DNA of 7,185 nt from Gammaproteobacteria bacterium UBA6173 (GTDB taxonomy: Bacteria > Pseudomonadota > Gammaproteobacteria > Pseudomonadales > Pseudohongiellaceae): NCBI GenBank assembly GCA_002422225.1, contig DITX01000077.1, positions 1,416 to 8,600 of the forward strand. The letters are read 5' to 3'. Under the pieces are notes generated by a model. It ran no database searches and had not been told where the DNA came from. It saw nothing but the letters and a program-made list of their open reading frames with translations. This document shows positions 6,528 through 7,185 of the stretch, piece after piece. The position numbers were made by a program, and so were the translations under genes. Position 1 is the first letter of the stretch; each line of letters begins with the position of its first letter.

Positions 6528-7185
6528 TTATTGCGGCGGGTATTGCACACCCAACTGTTCCAGATAAGAGTCGAAGCGGCTGGGATCGTAGTAGTACTCA
6601 CGCATCAATGGCCGAATCTGATCCATGATCTCTTTGTTCAGATGTATGGCCGGTCGATCGTTTTCGGTTAGCACCGGATCGTAAGTCATACCCTGTAGTT
6701 GCTCATTCTGGAAATAGTCCTTGGCTGCTGCCAGCAAATCAGCATCGGTCATCAGGTCCAATACTGTTAATGCCACTGCTTTGGCGCCGGCTACCGCACC
6801 CTTGTGAGCGATTGGCGTTGCCATGGCCATGGCGGCAGTGACGTGATGCGTTGTTGTATTGGGAACATTGGATGGATAATTGATAGTAATGGTGGGTACG
6901 GTCCACATTACGTCGCCGATATCATCAGACGGGCCGCCAAGACTGGAAGCCTGTGGTTGTGGTTCCCGCAGCGGCGGGATTTCGGTAGCCAGTATAATCT
7001 CGTTGTCGTCGTTTGCCGCCATGTACGGCACAAAGGACGTCAGACTTTCACGTTTGACGGCGCGTGCAAAAGCAATGTCAGCCTCGCTCCATGCGGGTAA
7101 ACCTACAATATGGAAATTCTTTTGCGCGGCTTCAGCCATTGGCCTGTTTCCGTGCATAGGTGCCGCGTATCCCAAAACAGTGCGG
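6528..7185 (-). CDS. M20-family amidohydrolase, AbgB-like, C-terminal part (partial)
   Basis: About 218 residues of the C-terminal half are present and the frame stays open to the right edge, so the start lies outside. In the M20D/AbgB-like family these enzymes hydrolyse amide bonds of N-acylated amino acids, p-aminobenzoyl-glutamate or dipeptides, using one or two metal ions. The recognised parts are GPSDDIGDVMW (about 6903-6935), which corresponds to the family's STDVGDVSW-like metal-site segment; NTTTHHVTAAMA, which holds a histidine at the position of the family's late conserved His; and IAHKGAVAGAKAVALTVLDL, a typical AbgB C-terminal helix. The TTG at 7175 is not taken as the start because family members are about 450-500 residues and the frame continues upstream (RTVLGYAAP). 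The gene converges on the protease gene and is not in its operon. The exact substrate cannot be told. Confidence 0.8.
   Translation of the reverse strand, partial: RTVLGYAAPMHGNRPMAEAAQKNFHIVGLPAWSEADIAFARAVKRESLTSFVPYMAANDDNEIILATEIPPLREPQPQASSLGGPSDDIGDVMWTVPTITINYPSNVPNTTTHHVTAAMAMATPIAHKGAVAGAKAVALTVLDLMTDADLLAAAKDYFQNEQLQGMTYDPVLTENDRPAIHLNKEIMDQIRPLMREYYYDPSRFDSYLEQLGVQYPPQ

Noticed and set aside
6804..7100. A 98-residue plus-strand frame opposite the amidohydrolase
   Set aside because: It is a shadow of the well-supported minus-strand gene, with no ribosome binding site or recognised domain.

Overview
The window looks like a chromosomal stretch from a Gram-negative bacterium. A TonB-dependent outer-membrane receptor and exported proteins with type I signal peptides are present, and the style of the receptor and IS4-type transposase suggests a gammaproteobacterium. 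This assignment rests on protein style only, so genus and species are not claimed.

Left part (1-840): the window opens inside the right-hand end of an IS4-family insertion sequence. The transposase tail carries the YREK signature but is interrupted by an in-frame TGA. Just past the IS end, at about 322-326, the sequence becomes the C-terminal remnant of a TPR-like host gene that has lost its start, apparently to the IS insertion. A perfect 34-bp palindrome follows its stop codon by one base.

Middle (841-6497): about 380 bp without a gene carries a possible promoter. It is followed by a two-gene unit on the plus strand: a 927-residue TonB-dependent receptor, then 35 bp downstream an 819-residue secreted met-zincin metalloprotease (DUF5117/DUF4953 type, with the HELGHAFGFGH zinc motif and an SVMDY Met-turn). 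Each gene has a Shine-Dalgarno sequence, and no terminator lies between them, so they are probably cotranscribed. A run of nine T residues sits 13 bases into the protease gene.

Right part (6491-7185): a 12-bp-stem hairpin overlaps the protease stop codon and separates it from a convergent minus-strand gene. That gene encodes the C-terminal part of an AbgB-like M20 amidohydrolase and runs off the right edge.

A reasonable but unproven reading is that the protease cuts a protein or peptide in the periplasm or outside the cell and that the receptor imports the ligand or product. The neighbouring amidohydrolase could further hydrolyse amide or peptide products, but it is transcribed separately. 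I saw no CRISPR array, tRNA or rRNA.
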